Of a DNA stretch of 64,000 bases, positions 18,282 through 27,660 are shown piece by piece. Each line of letters begins with the position of its first letter. The first letter of the stretch is position 1. The DNA lies in the NCBI RefSeq assembly GCF_016405905.1, contig NZ_JAEFCB010000018.1:62001-126000 (forward strand). Reading direction: 5' to 3'. This stretch comes from Variovorax sp. IB41 (GTDB taxonomy: Bacteria; Pseudomonadota; Gammaproteobacteria; Burkholderiales; Burkholderiaceae_C). The translations under genes and the position numbers were made by a program. The notes beneath the pieces are model-generated. The model saw only the letters and a program-made list of their open reading frames with translations. It had not been told where the DNA came from and searched no databases.

Positions 18282-20651
18282 ATGCGAGACATCTACCGGG
18301 CGGGGCTCAGGATATTGGGCCTGTGTGTGTTGGCTTCCCTCATCAACTGCGGCGGCGACGGGGGCGGCGGCAGCGGCTTCGCGCCGATCGTGCCGCCATC
18401 GGGCAACGCACCGCCCACGACCAACCCGCCGCCCGGCGACGGGCCGCCGGTGCAGGCCACCGGCGAGCTGAAGATCCGCACGCTGTCGAACCGCGCCGAC
18501 ATGATCAGCGACGGCGATGCCTATGTCGAAATCACGCTGCCCGAGGGCAAGAGCGCGCTCGACCTCGCGGTGGACCTGGACGGCAAGGACATCTCTTCCG
18601 CCTTCGCCCTGCGCGCCAACGGCCGCGTGCTCGGCACTGTGACCGGGCTTCGCGTGGGCAGCAACACGCTGACCGCCACGCTCAAGTCCACGAAGACCGG
18701 CGCGAAGCTCGCCATCGAGAACTTCGCCCGCGGCGGCAACATCTTCGCGGGCACGCCCGTGCAGCCGTGGATCTGCGCGACGAAGGCGGGTTCGGTCGCG
18801 ACGGTCACGGTGCCCGGCACCGGCCTCTCGGCGAGCGTGACCACGCAGGTGAGCGGCCTGGACGCCGACCCCGTCGATGCCGACTGCAATGCGCCGACCG
18901 TCTACACCTACTACTACCAGCCCAAGGCCAAGGAAGGCACCGACTGCGGCCAGCAGCCCTTCGGCCCCTACGCCTGCTTCGTGCAGTACGACCCCGCCAA
19001 GCGCCCGAAGGACGCCGACATCGCCAACTTCACCACCGACCGCGGCGACACCGTGAAGGCCCTGCTGCGCGTGGAGCTGGGCACCATGGGCCGCAGCGAG
19101 TACCAGGTGGCGGTGTACTTCGACCCCGCCAAGCCCTGGACGCCGTGGGAGCCGCAGAAGGGCTGGAACGGCAAGGTGCTCTGGAAGATGGGCGCCTCCG
19201 CCTCGGGCAACCGCTTCCAGCAGAACCCGGGCACGGCGCTCTTCGACGACAACGCGCTGCGCGCCGGCTTCATGACCGTCAATTCGCAGTTGACGAACCA
19301 CAACGACAACAACAACGAGTTCCTGGCGACCGAGAACATCATGATGGTCAAGGAGCACATCGTCGACACCTACGGCGAGATCCGCTTCACCATGTCCGAC
19401 GGCGGCTCGGGCGGCTCGATGATGCAGACCGTGCCGGCCTCGGTGATGCCGGGCCTGCTCGATGGCCTGCAGACCGGCTACAGCTACCCGGACGCGGTCA
19501 CCACCTGGATCGAGACGCGCGACTGCGGCAACCTCTGGCGCTACTACGGCACCGGTCCGGGCGCGGGCCTGTCGCTGGCGGCGCGGGCGGCCATCGAGGG
19601 CCATCCGACGGCCGACTACTGCACCATGTGGGTCTATTCGTTCCTCGCGCCGCAGAACCCGGTGCAGGCCCCCAACTGCGGCCCGGGCTTTCCGGCCGCC
19701 CTTGTGTACGACCCGGTGCTGCGGCCCAACGGCGTGCGCTGCACGATCCACGACGTGATGACCGCGATCCTGGGCACCACCGAGCTGAACGGCAACACCG
19801 TGCCGAACCTGCCCTACGACAACGCGGGTGTGCAGTACGGGCTGAAAGCGCTGCGCTCCGGCGCGATCACGCCCGAGGAGTTCGTCGCGCTCAACGAAGG
19901 CATCGGCAGCTGGGATGCGGACATGGTCTGGTCGGGCGACAAGGCCGTCATTCCCGCGGTGCGCGCCCGTGCGCAGACCAGCGCGATGACCGCGCTCTAC
20001 CGCAGCGGCCTCGTGAGCTACGCGAAGAACCTCGCCAAGGTGCCGATCATCGATCTGCGTCCCGAGCTGGGCGCCGACATCCACATGGCCTGGCGCACCT
20101 TCGAGCAGCGCGCGCGCCTCGATGCGGGCAACGGCGGGCACGACAACCACGTGGTGCTCGCGAGCGCGGCCGGCACCGGCGTGGCGCTGACCAAGCAGGC
20201 CTTCCTCATGATGGACCGCTGGCTGAGCGCGATGGAGGCCGACACCTCGAGCGACGCGAAGGAAAAGAAGGTCGTGAAGAACAAGCCTTCCGACGCGGTC
20301 GATCTTTGCCTCGCGACCGCGGGCATGACCAATGCCGAACTGGTGGACGTCGGCTTCACCACCTCCGCGTGCCCGGTCAGGCCCTACGAGTCGGTGCGCA
20401 TCGTGTCGGGCGGTCCGCTGTCGGAAGACGTGTTCAAGTGCCAGTTGAAGCCGATCGATTTCGCATCGGCCGACTACGCCGGCATCCGCTTCACGGGCGG
20501 CCAGCAGGTTCGCCTGCAGGCGACGTTCCCCGATGGCGTGTGCAACTGGAGCAAGCCGGGCGTGGGGCAGGTGCCGTGGACGCCGACCACCTTCCGCAAC
20601 GGCCCCGGCGGGCAGGACCTGCCGGCCGCGCCTGTGTCCATGGCGTTCTAA
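18282..20651 (+). CDS. DUF6351-like lipoprotein, possible esterase/hydrolase
   Basis: The 789-residue product has a lipoprotein signal with lipobox LINC (Cys 23) followed by a Gly/Pro-rich linker (about 24–55). The long mature part resembles DUF6351 proteins: LKIRTLSNRADMISDGDAYVEI, WNGKVLWKMGASASGNRFQQ, FTMSDGGSGGSMMQT and VIDLRPELGADIH-like IIDLRPELGADIHM. The GGSGG segment near residue 380 could be a GxSxG nucleophile elbow, suggesting an alpha/beta-hydrolase-like fold. The substrate is unknown. A strong GAAGGAG precedes the ATG. It lies 124 bp after nrsF; no SigF-type promoter was seen before it, so it is probably independent. Confidence 0.65.
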   Translation: MRDIYRAGLRILGLCVLASLINCGGDGGGGSGFAPIVPPSGNAPPTTNPPPGDGPPVQATGELKIRTLSNRADMISDGDAYVEITLPEGKSALDLAVDLDGKDISSAFALRANGRVLGTVTGLRVGSNTLTATLKSTKTGAKLAIENFARGGNIFAGTPVQPWICATKAGSVATVTVPGTGLSASVTTQVSGLDADPVDADCNAPTVYTYYYQPKAKEGTDCGQQPFGPYACFVQYDPAKRPKDADIANFTTDRGDTVKALLRVELGTMGRSEYQVAVYFDPAKPWTPWEPQKGWNGKVLWKMGASASGNRFQQNPGTALFDDNALRAGFMTVNSQLTNHNDNNNEFLATENIMMVKEHIVDTYGEIRFTMSDGGSGGSMMQTVPASVMPGLLDGLQTGYSYPDAVTTWIETRDCGNLWRYYGTGPGAGLSLAARAAIEGHPTADYCTMWVYSFLAPQNPVQAPNCGPGFPAALVYDPVLRPNGVRCTIHDVMTAILGTTELNGNTVPNLPYDNAGVQYGLKALRSGAITPEEFVALNEGIGSWDADMVWSGDKAVIPAVRARAQTSAMTALYRSGLVSYAKNLAKVPIIDLRPELGADIHMAWRTFEQRARLDAGNGGHDNHVVLASAAGTGVALTKQAFLMMDRWLSAMEADTSSDAKEKKVVKNKPSDAVDLCLATAGMTNAELVDVGFTTSACPVRPYESVRIVSGGPLSEDVFKCQLKPIDFASADYAGIRFTGGQQVRLQATFPDGVCNWSKPGVGQVPWTPTTFRNGPGGQDLPAAPVSMAF

Positions 20652-20673
20652 GCCACGCCGCCTCAGCTGAGCT

Positions 20674-21381
20674 TCAGCCCGGCTGGTTGTTCGGAAACCT
20701 CGACAGGCGCTGCCTGTCGAGCACGTTGATGTAGCCGTAGCCCGTCTTGATGAGCTGCACCGCTTCGAGTTCGTGCAGCGCCGCGTTCACCCGCTGGCGC
20801 GACACGCCCACCATCCAGCCGATTTCTTCCTGGCTGATCTGCAGCGTGGCATCGGTGTTCGGATAGAGCACCGGATGGAACAGGCTCGCGATGCCGCGCG
20901 CCACGCGGGCGGTGGGCTCCAGCAGCCGGTCGAACTTCACCGTGGCGATGAACTGGCTCAGCCGCTCGTTCAGGTGCGACAGCATGAAGTGGTTGAAGGG
21001 CACGCTGCGGTCCAGCAGCCACGCGAAGGTGTCGCGCGGCAGGTGCAGCGTGGTGGTCGGGCGCGTGGCGGCGATCTCGTACTTGCGCTGCTCGACCTTG
21101 AGCAGCGAGCCTTCGCCGATCCAGCCGCCGGTGGCCACGCCGGTGAACATCACCGGCTTGCCATCGGCCGAGGTGTCCTGCACGCGCAAGAAACCGCGGA
21201 TCACGCCGATCCAGCTGTCGGCGATCTCGTTGCGCTGGCAGACGAATTCGCCGGGGCCGTGCTCGCGGGTGAACAGCGCCTTGTAGACCACCTCGCGCTC
21301 GCTTTGCGTGAGCACGCGCGGCCAGATGCAGCGCTCCCAGAACTGGTTGACTTCGCTGTCCGGCAGCTTGCTGGTGGACAT
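20674..21381 (-). CDS. Crp/Fnr family transcription regulator
   Basis: The 235-residue protein has a cyclic-nucleotide-binding-like beta-barrel (about 35–130, with GWIGEGSLLKVEQRKYEI in the core) and a C-terminal helix-turn-helix (ISQEEIGWMVGVSRQRVNAALHELE, about 180–204). The barrel lacks the arginine–serine cAMP-binding pair of Crp and the N-terminal cysteines of Fnr, so the signal is unknown. It converges with the DUF6351 gene (22-bp gap) and lies 58 bp downstream of the HerA-like gene on the same strand. Confidence 0.88.
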   Translation of the reverse strand: MSTSKLPDSEVNQFWERCIWPRVLTQSEREVVYKALFTREHGPGEFVCQRNEIADSWIGVIRGFLRVQDTSADGKPVMFTGVATGGWIGEGSLLKVEQRKYEIAATRPTTTLHLPRDTFAWLLDRSVPFNHFMLSHLNERLSQFIATVKFDRLLEPTARVARGIASLFHPVLYPNTDATLQISQEEIGWMVGVSRQRVNAALHELEAVQLIKTGYGYINVLDRQRLSRFPNNQPG

Positions 21382-21439
21382 GCAGTGCGTCGCTTACTTG
21401 ACGTTGCGTGCGTGGCGTTGCGTGCGTGTGTTGCCGGCC

Positions 21440-22954
<1,515 letters not shown>

Positions 22955-22989
22955 GAGAGGCTCCGGGTCGTATCGAAGCGGGTAGTCTA

Positions 22990-23254
22990 GGGCCTGTCCA
23001 CCCTGTGCAAGGGGGTCGCGAAGCTCGCCACAGCCCGCCCATCAAGGCGCGTGACGCCGTGCGTGCGTCCGCACGCACAAGGAACGCAACGCCGAGGGGC
23101 GGGCTGTGGCGAGCTTCCCTGCGGGTTGCTTCGCAAAGGGGATGTCTGCGGCGTTGCCCGCACTTGCAAGGCACGAGCCTTGCTGCGCGCGGGCGCCTTG
23201 CAGCCAGCCCCTTTGCGAAGCAACGCGACCCCCTTGCACAGGGTGAACAGGCCC
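22990..23254. repeat. Nested palindromic element, 265 bp
   Basis: This fills most of the gene-free stretch 22955–23318. It has 31-bp terminal inverted repeats (22990–23020 and 23224–23254, one mismatch). Inside the left half is a perfect 21-bp inverted repeat (23020–23040 with 23097–23117) enclosing the hairpin GTGCGTGCG-TC-CGCACGCAC (23059–23078). Inside the right half is a perfect 17-bp inverted repeat (23125–23141 with 23208–23224) enclosing GCAAGGC-ACGA-GCCTTGC (23166–23183). The result is a cruciform-like structure with two lobes. It has no coding potential that I trust. It could be a non-autonomous mobile element or a structured regulatory sequence. Confidence 0.85.
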
Positions 23255-23273
23255 CAAGCCGCACTCCTATAAT
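23244..23273 (+). promoter_or_regulatory. Predicted promoter of the ACP/lipid-like operon
   Basis: A perfect TATAAT stands at 23268–23273. The best -35 at suitable spacing (18 bp) is TGAACA at 23244–23249, a 4/6 match that lies inside the right terminal repeat of the palindromic element. The start site would be near 23280, about 39 bases before the TTG start codon of the ACP gene. Confidence 0.6.
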
Positions 23274-23318
23274 CCACGGCCGCACGAAGGTTCAGGAAAA
23301 AGTTTTCAGGAGGTTTTT

Positions 23319-23630
23319 TTGTCATCGACTGCTCAGCCCCCCATTCCCGCCACTGGCGATGCGTCAGAACAGTCGCCGATCGAAAAAGAACTCGCCGTAC
23401 TGCTCGTGAACGCCCTCAATCTCGAGGTTGCACCCGAGGACATCGTTCCCACCGATCCGTTGTACGGTGAAGGCCTGGGTCTCGATTCCATCGACATCCT
23501 CGAAGTCGCGCTCGAAGTCTCGCGGCGCTACGGCTTCCAGCTGCGCTCGGACGACGAGCGCAACCAGCAAATCTTCCAGTCGCTGCGCACGCTCGCGACC
23601 CACGTCGCCCAGCATCGCAGCGCTTCCTGA
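23319..23630 (+). CDS. Acyl carrier protein
   Basis: The 103-residue protein has the phosphopantetheine attachment motif GLDSIDILE (serine near residue 52), with the four-helix ACP fold around it and about 20 extra residues at the N-terminus. It carries growing acyl chains as thioesters. The start is TTG, supported by a strong AGGAGG at 23308–23313, five bases away; there is no in-frame ATG that preserves the domain. It is the first gene of a run of ten main genes on the plus strand and would hand intermediates to the ligase, dehydratase and ketoreductase encoded downstream. Confidence 0.9.
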   Translation: MSSTAQPPIPATGDASEQSPIEKELAVLLVNALNLEVAPEDIVPTDPLYGEGLGLDSIDILEVALEVSRRYGFQLRSDDERNQQIFQSLRTLATHVAQHRSAS

Positions 23631-23633
23631 CCC

Positions 23634-24278
23634 ATGTCACGATGGCGACTGGCGCTCCTGCTGCTGGTGGGAGTGGCCTATGCCGGCCTCTCTCACTGGA
23701 TGACCTTGTTCCACGCCACCGAGCCATGGGCGGTGGTGGTGCTGCTCGGCCCGCTGTGGCTGGCGGCCATGGGCTTTGCGGCCAGCTGGTTCGGCCGCTG
23801 GGGCTTTGCCGCGGCGCTGGCGCTGGGCATCGGCGGCTTCGCGCTCGTCTTCCTGGGTGAAGCGGGCGATCCGAACCGTCTCTATGTGCTGCAGCACGTG
23901 GGCATCAACGGCGCGCTGTGCGGCTGGTTCGGCTCCACGCTGCGCGGCCGCGGGCTGCCGCTGATCACGCAGTTCGCGCAGCGCGTGCATCCGCTCAAGG
24001 GACACATGCTGTCCTACACGACGCATCTCACGCAGGTCTGGACCGCGTACTTCGCGGTGGTGGTCGTGTCCTCGATCGTGGTCTACCTGACGCTGCCGTT
24101 CTCGGCCTGGTCGCTGCTGGCCAATGTGCTGTCGCCGGTGTCGGTGGCGCTTCTTTTCGTGGGCGAGCACCTGGTCCGCTACAGGCTGCACCCCGAGTTC
24201 GAGCGCACGCGCCTGGTCGATGCGGTGCGCGCCTTCTACGGCGCCTCGACGATCGACAACGGCGCCGGCCCCCGGTGA
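23634..24278 (+). CDS. COG4648-type membrane protein
   Basis: The 214-residue protein has about six membrane helices, beginning WRLALLLLVGVAYAGLSHW, and a central YVLQHVGINGALCGWFG with RVHPLKGHMLSYTTHLTQVW. This matches the membrane protein that sits between the ACP and ligase genes in aryl-polyene (ApeG-like) clusters. Its biochemical role is not known. It starts 3 bp after the ACP stop. Confidence 0.8.
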   Translation: MSRWRLALLLLVGVAYAGLSHWMTLFHATEPWAVVVLLGPLWLAAMGFAASWFGRWGFAAALALGIGGFALVFLGEAGDPNRLYVLQHVGINGALCGWFGSTLRGRGLPLITQFAQRVHPLKGHMLSYTTHLTQVWTAYFAVVVVSSIVVYLTLPFSAWSLLANVLSPVSVALLFVGEHLVRYRLHPEFERTRLVDAVRAFYGASTIDNGAGPR

Positions 24279-24294
24279 CACAGGCGCAGCCCGC

Positions 24295-26010
24295 GTGACG
24301 ACAGACACCCACTTCCTGCTGCCCCTGCTCGCGGACCGCGACCCCGACGCCCCCCTCGCGTGGCGTGCCGGCGTGCCCGTGAGCACCCGCCAGTTCCTGG
24401 CCGACGTGGCCCGTTTCGCGCCGGTGCTGCCGGCCGAGGGGCCCGCGGTCAACCTGTGCGTCGATCGCTATGCCTTCGCCGTGAGCCTGGGCGCCGCGCT
24501 GGTGCGCGGCCATGCGAGCCTCCTGCCGCCCGATGCGCGGCCCGACACGCTGGCGCGCCTGGTCGAGAGCCACGGCACCCGCCTTTTCGCACTCACCGAC
24601 GACACCAAGCTGCAGACGCCCGGCATGCAGCGCGTGCTGATCGAAGACCGCTCCAGCCTCGAAGGCGATGCGAGCGCGACCGTGCCCGCGTTCGACGGCG
24701 CGATGCACGCGGCCAGCCTGCTCACCTCGGGCTCCACCGGCGCGCCGCAGCCGCATGCCAAGACCTGGCGCACGCTGGTGGGCGACGTGGCCGTGGCCGT
24801 CGAGCGGCTCTGCCGCGTGCTGGAGCGCCCCACGCTCGAAGGCCTGACGCTGGTCGCGACCGTGCCGGTGCAGCACAGCTACGGGCTCGAATCGTCGGTG
24901 CTGCTGGCGATGCTGGGCGGTGCTGCTTTCGAAAGCGGCCGGCCGTTCTTTCCGGCCGACGTGGCGCAGACGCTGGCCTCGGTGCCGCGGCCGCGCGCGC
25001 TGGTGACCACTCCGTTCCACCTGAAGACGCTGCTGCTGTCGGGCATCGAACTGCCGCCGGTGGACCTGATCCTCTCGGCCACCGCGCCGCTCTCGCCGCA
25101 GCTCGCGCTGCAGGCCGAGCAGGCCATGGGCGCGGTGCTGCTCGAAATCTACGGCAGCACCGAGTCGGGCCAGGTCGCCACGCGCCGCACGACCGAGAGT
25201 GAAATCTGGGAAAACTTCGGCCAGATCCGCGTGCATGCGGAGCCGGGCGAGGCCGACGGGCCCGAGCGCTTCATCTTCGAGGGGGACTTCCTGCCCGAGC
25301 CCACGCCCATGGCCGATGTGCTCGAGTTGCTGGACGACCGGCGCTTTCGCCTGTTCGGCCGCGCGAACGACCTCATTCACGTGGCCGGCCGGCGCAGCTC
25401 GCTGGCCCACCTGAACTTCCACCTGAACAGCATTGCCGGCGTCGACGACGGCGCCTTCTGGCTGCCCGACGAGGTGGCCGACGGCGTGGTGCGGCCGGTG
25501 GCCTTCGTGGTCGCGCCGACGCTGACAGCGGGCGCGATCATCGGCGCGCTGCGCCAGCGCCTGGAGCCGGTGTTCGTGCCGCGGCGCGTGGTGCAGGTGA
25601 AGTCTTTTCCGCGCGAAGGCACGGGCAAGCTCACGGTGCGGGCGCTGCGCGAATTCGCGCTGGCGCAACTCGCGGAAGACGACACGCCGGTGCAGATCGC
25701 GCACACGGTGCCTGCCGACCATCCCACTTTCGCCGGCCATTTCCCCGGCCAGCCGCTGCTGCCCGGCGCGCTGGTGCTGGCCGAGGTGATGGAAGCCATC
25801 CAGCGCGTGCCGGCGCTGGTCGCGCGGCTGGGCACGTCGCCGACGCTCGCGGCGGCGAAGTTTCTCGCGCCCGTGCGGCCCGGCAGCACGCTCGCCATCG
25901 AACTGCATCCGGAAGCCGGCACCGGCCGCGGCGTGCGTTTCGACGTGCGTTGCGACGGCGTGGTGGCTGTCAGCGGCCGCTGGACGGCCGTGCAAGAGTC
26001 AGCCCGATGA
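24295..26010 (+). CDS. AMP-dependent acyl/aryl-ACP ligase fused to a hotdog dehydratase
   Basis: The 571-residue product has two parts. Residues 1 to about 445 are an ANL-type adenylating domain: AASLLTSGSTGAPQPHAKTW holds the P-loop, LEIYGSTESGQVATR the substrate-pocket motif, and REGTGKLTVRAL the catalytic lysine. Residues about 460–571 are a FabZ/ApeI-like hotdog: DHPTFAGHFPGQPLLPGALV with His in FAGHFP and Glu in the following helix. In aryl-polyene clusters these functions are commonly two genes. The GTG at 24295 is chosen because earlier in-frame starts lie inside the preceding gene; it could load an aromatic or acyl starter on the ACP. Its stop overlaps the next start (ATGA). Confidence 0.82.
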   Translation: MTTDTHFLLPLLADRDPDAPLAWRAGVPVSTRQFLADVARFAPVLPAEGPAVNLCVDRYAFAVSLGAALVRGHASLLPPDARPDTLARLVESHGTRLFALTDDTKLQTPGMQRVLIEDRSSLEGDASATVPAFDGAMHAASLLTSGSTGAPQPHAKTWRTLVGDVAVAVERLCRVLERPTLEGLTLVATVPVQHSYGLESSVLLAMLGGAAFESGRPFFPADVAQTLASVPRPRALVTTPFHLKTLLLSGIELPPVDLILSATAPLSPQLALQAEQAMGAVLLEIYGSTESGQVATRRTTESEIWENFGQIRVHAEPGEADGPERFIFEGDFLPEPTPMADVLELLDDRRFRLFGRANDLIHVAGRRSSLAHLNFHLNSIAGVDDGAFWLPDEVADGVVRPVAFVVAPTLTAGAIIGALRQRLEPVFVPRRVVQVKSFPREGTGKLTVRALREFALAQLAEDDTPVQIAHTVPADHPTFAGHFPGQPLLPGALVLAEVMEAIQRVPALVARLGTSPTLAAAKFLAPVRPGSTLAIELHPEAGTGRGVRFDVRCDGVVAVSGRWTAVQESAR

Positions 26011-27029
26011 AGCACACCGACGCCGAGACGCGCGCCGTCAACGAGGCGGCCCAGACCGGGCACACCGGGCAGGCTGGGCAGGCTGGGCAGAGGGGCGGCT
26101 GGGCCCAGGCGCCCGAGCGCAGCAACATGCTCGCGCTGCGCTTCATCTGCTTCATGGCGCTGGTGTGCGGGCGCCATGTCACGCGGCTGTTGCTGCCGCC
26201 GATCAGCCTGTATTTCCTGTTGTTCGCGCCCGCGCCGCGCCGGCAGATCAAGCGCTACCTGTTCCGGGCCATCGGTCCGCACGCCGGCTGGATCGACGGC
26301 TACCGGCTGCTGCACGCGTTTTCGTCCACGGTGCTGGACCGCGTTTATTTCCTGCGCGGGCGCATGGACCTTTTCAAGCTGACGGTCGAAGGCAACGTGC
26401 CGCTGGAGACCGAAGCGATCGAAGGGCGGGGCGCTTTCCTGCTCGGCGCGCACGTGGGCAGCTTCGAGGTCATGGGCGCCTGCAAGCACCGCACGCAGCA
26501 GCACGACCTGCGGCTCGCGATGTTGATGTACCCGGACAACGCGCAGCGCATCACCGCCATCCTCAACGCCATCGCGCTGCCCGAAATGCGGCCGCACGTG
26601 ATCGCGCTCGGGCGGCCGCACTCGATGCTCGACCTGCGCGACTGGCTCGACGGCGGGGGCCTGGGCGGCATGCTGGCCGACCGCACCCTGCCGGGCAGCG
26701 AGGAGCAGCCCTCGCATCACCGCGGCAACAACATCGTGCTGCCGTTCCTCGGGCAGCCCGCCACCTTCAACGACGGGCCGTTCCGGCTCGCGGCGCTGCT
26801 GCGTCGCAAGGTGTTCTTCATGGCCGGCCTCTATGGCGGCGGCGCCCGCTACGATGTCCGGTTCGATCCGCTGGCCGACTTCGCCGAGCCGGCCGCCGAT
26901 GCCGCGGACCGCGAGCGGCGCATCCGCGCCGCCGTCGAGGCCTACGTCGCACGCCTGGAGGCGCTGTGCCGCGCTTATCCGTACAACTGGTTCAACTTTC
27001 ATGATTTCTGGCTCGAAGATGCGGCTTGA
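26007..27029 (+). CDS. LpxL/HtrB-like lysophospholipid acyltransferase
   Basis: The 340-residue protein has the lipid A acyltransferase-type active site H-x4-E in GAHVGSFEVMGA (about residue 148) and the later ADRTLPGSEEQ and LPFLGQPATFNDGP motifs. A membrane helix lies near residues 45–75. The first 35 residues are a Gly/Gln-rich low-complexity segment coded by short DNA repeats (TGGGCAGGC type). It likely acylates a lipid carrier or the polyene head group at the inner membrane. ATG overlaps the ligase stop; the end overlaps the LolA-like gene by 11 bp. Confidence 0.85.
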   Translation: MKHTDAETRAVNEAAQTGHTGQAGQAGQRGGWAQAPERSNMLALRFICFMALVCGRHVTRLLLPPISLYFLLFAPAPRRQIKRYLFRAIGPHAGWIDGYRLLHAFSSTVLDRVYFLRGRMDLFKLTVEGNVPLETEAIEGRGAFLLGAHVGSFEVMGACKHRTQQHDLRLAMLMYPDNAQRITAILNAIALPEMRPHVIALGRPHSMLDLRDWLDGGGLGGMLADRTLPGSEEQPSHHRGNNIVLPFLGQPATFNDGPFRLAALLRRKVFFMAGLYGGGARYDVRFDPLADFAEPAADAADRERRIRAAVEAYVARLEALCRAYPYNWFNFHDFWLEDAA

Positions 27030-27660
27030 CCGGCTTTGCAGGGTGTTCGTACTCGCGGTGGCTTTCTGCGCCGCGCCGGCGTGGGCGTTCGACCTGCCCG
27101 AGCTGATGGGCCTGCTGGCCAAGCAGAAGAGCGGCGAGGCCCGCTTCACCGAGCAGCGCTTCGTGCACGGCCTGGAAGGCCCGCTCGATGCGAGCGGCAC
27201 GCTGAGCTTCGACGCGCCCGACAAGCTGGTGCGCCGCACGCTGTCGCCACGCATCGAGACCATGGCCGTCGACGGCAACACGCTCACGCTCTCGCGCGGC
27301 GGCCGCAACCGCACGCTGGCGCTGGACAGCATGCCCGAGCTGCTCGGCCTGGTCGAAGCCATGCGCGGCACGCTGACCGGCGACGGCGCGACGCTGCAGC
27401 GCTACTTCAAGAGCACCGTGACGGGCGCGCCCGCCAAGTGGACGCTCGACCTTGCGCCCATGGACAGCCGGCTGGCCGCGCAGGTGCGCAGCATCCGCAT
27501 CAGCGGCCGCGCGAGCGACGTGCTGGGGCTGGAGATGGAGTTCGTCGGCGGTGACCGCTCGGTCATGAACATCTCGCCGAACGCGCCCGCGCCTGCGCCC
27601 GCCGCCACGGCGCCCCCCGGCGCGGCCCCGTCCGGCGCGGCCGGACGCACCACACCGTGA
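27019..27660 (+). CDS. LolA-like periplasmic lipoprotein-carrier protein
   Basis: The 213-residue protein has a signal peptide (cut near AWA, residue 23) and a LolA-like fold: LLAKQKSGEARFTEQRFV, LSFDAPDKLVRRTLSP, DGNTLTLSRGGRNRTL. The C-terminal 25 residues are Ala/Pro-rich and probably disordered. Related genes in aryl-polyene clusters (ApeL-like) are thought to carry the product across the periplasm. The start at 27019 lies within the end of the acyltransferase gene; the stop overlaps the GTG of the exporter gene. Confidence 0.82.
   Translation: MRLDRLCRVFVLAVAFCAAPAWAFDLPELMGLLAKQKSGEARFTEQRFVHGLEGPLDASGTLSFDAPDKLVRRTLSPRIETMAVDGNTLTLSRGGRNRTLALDSMPELLGLVEAMRGTLTGDGATLQRYFKSTVTGAPAKWTLDLAPMDSRLAAQVRSIRISGRASDVLGLEMEFVGGDRSVMNISPNAPAPAPAATAPPGAAPSGAAGRTTP

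Noticed and set aside
22990..23254. Short overlapping frames inside the palindromic element as genes or a transposase remnant.
   Set aside because: They mirror each other through the inverted repeats, show no transposase motif and lack ribosome sites.
23234..23273. TTGCAC as the -35 for the TATAAT upstream of the ACP gene.
   Set aside because: The spacing is 28 bp, far too long; TGAACA at 18 bp fits better.
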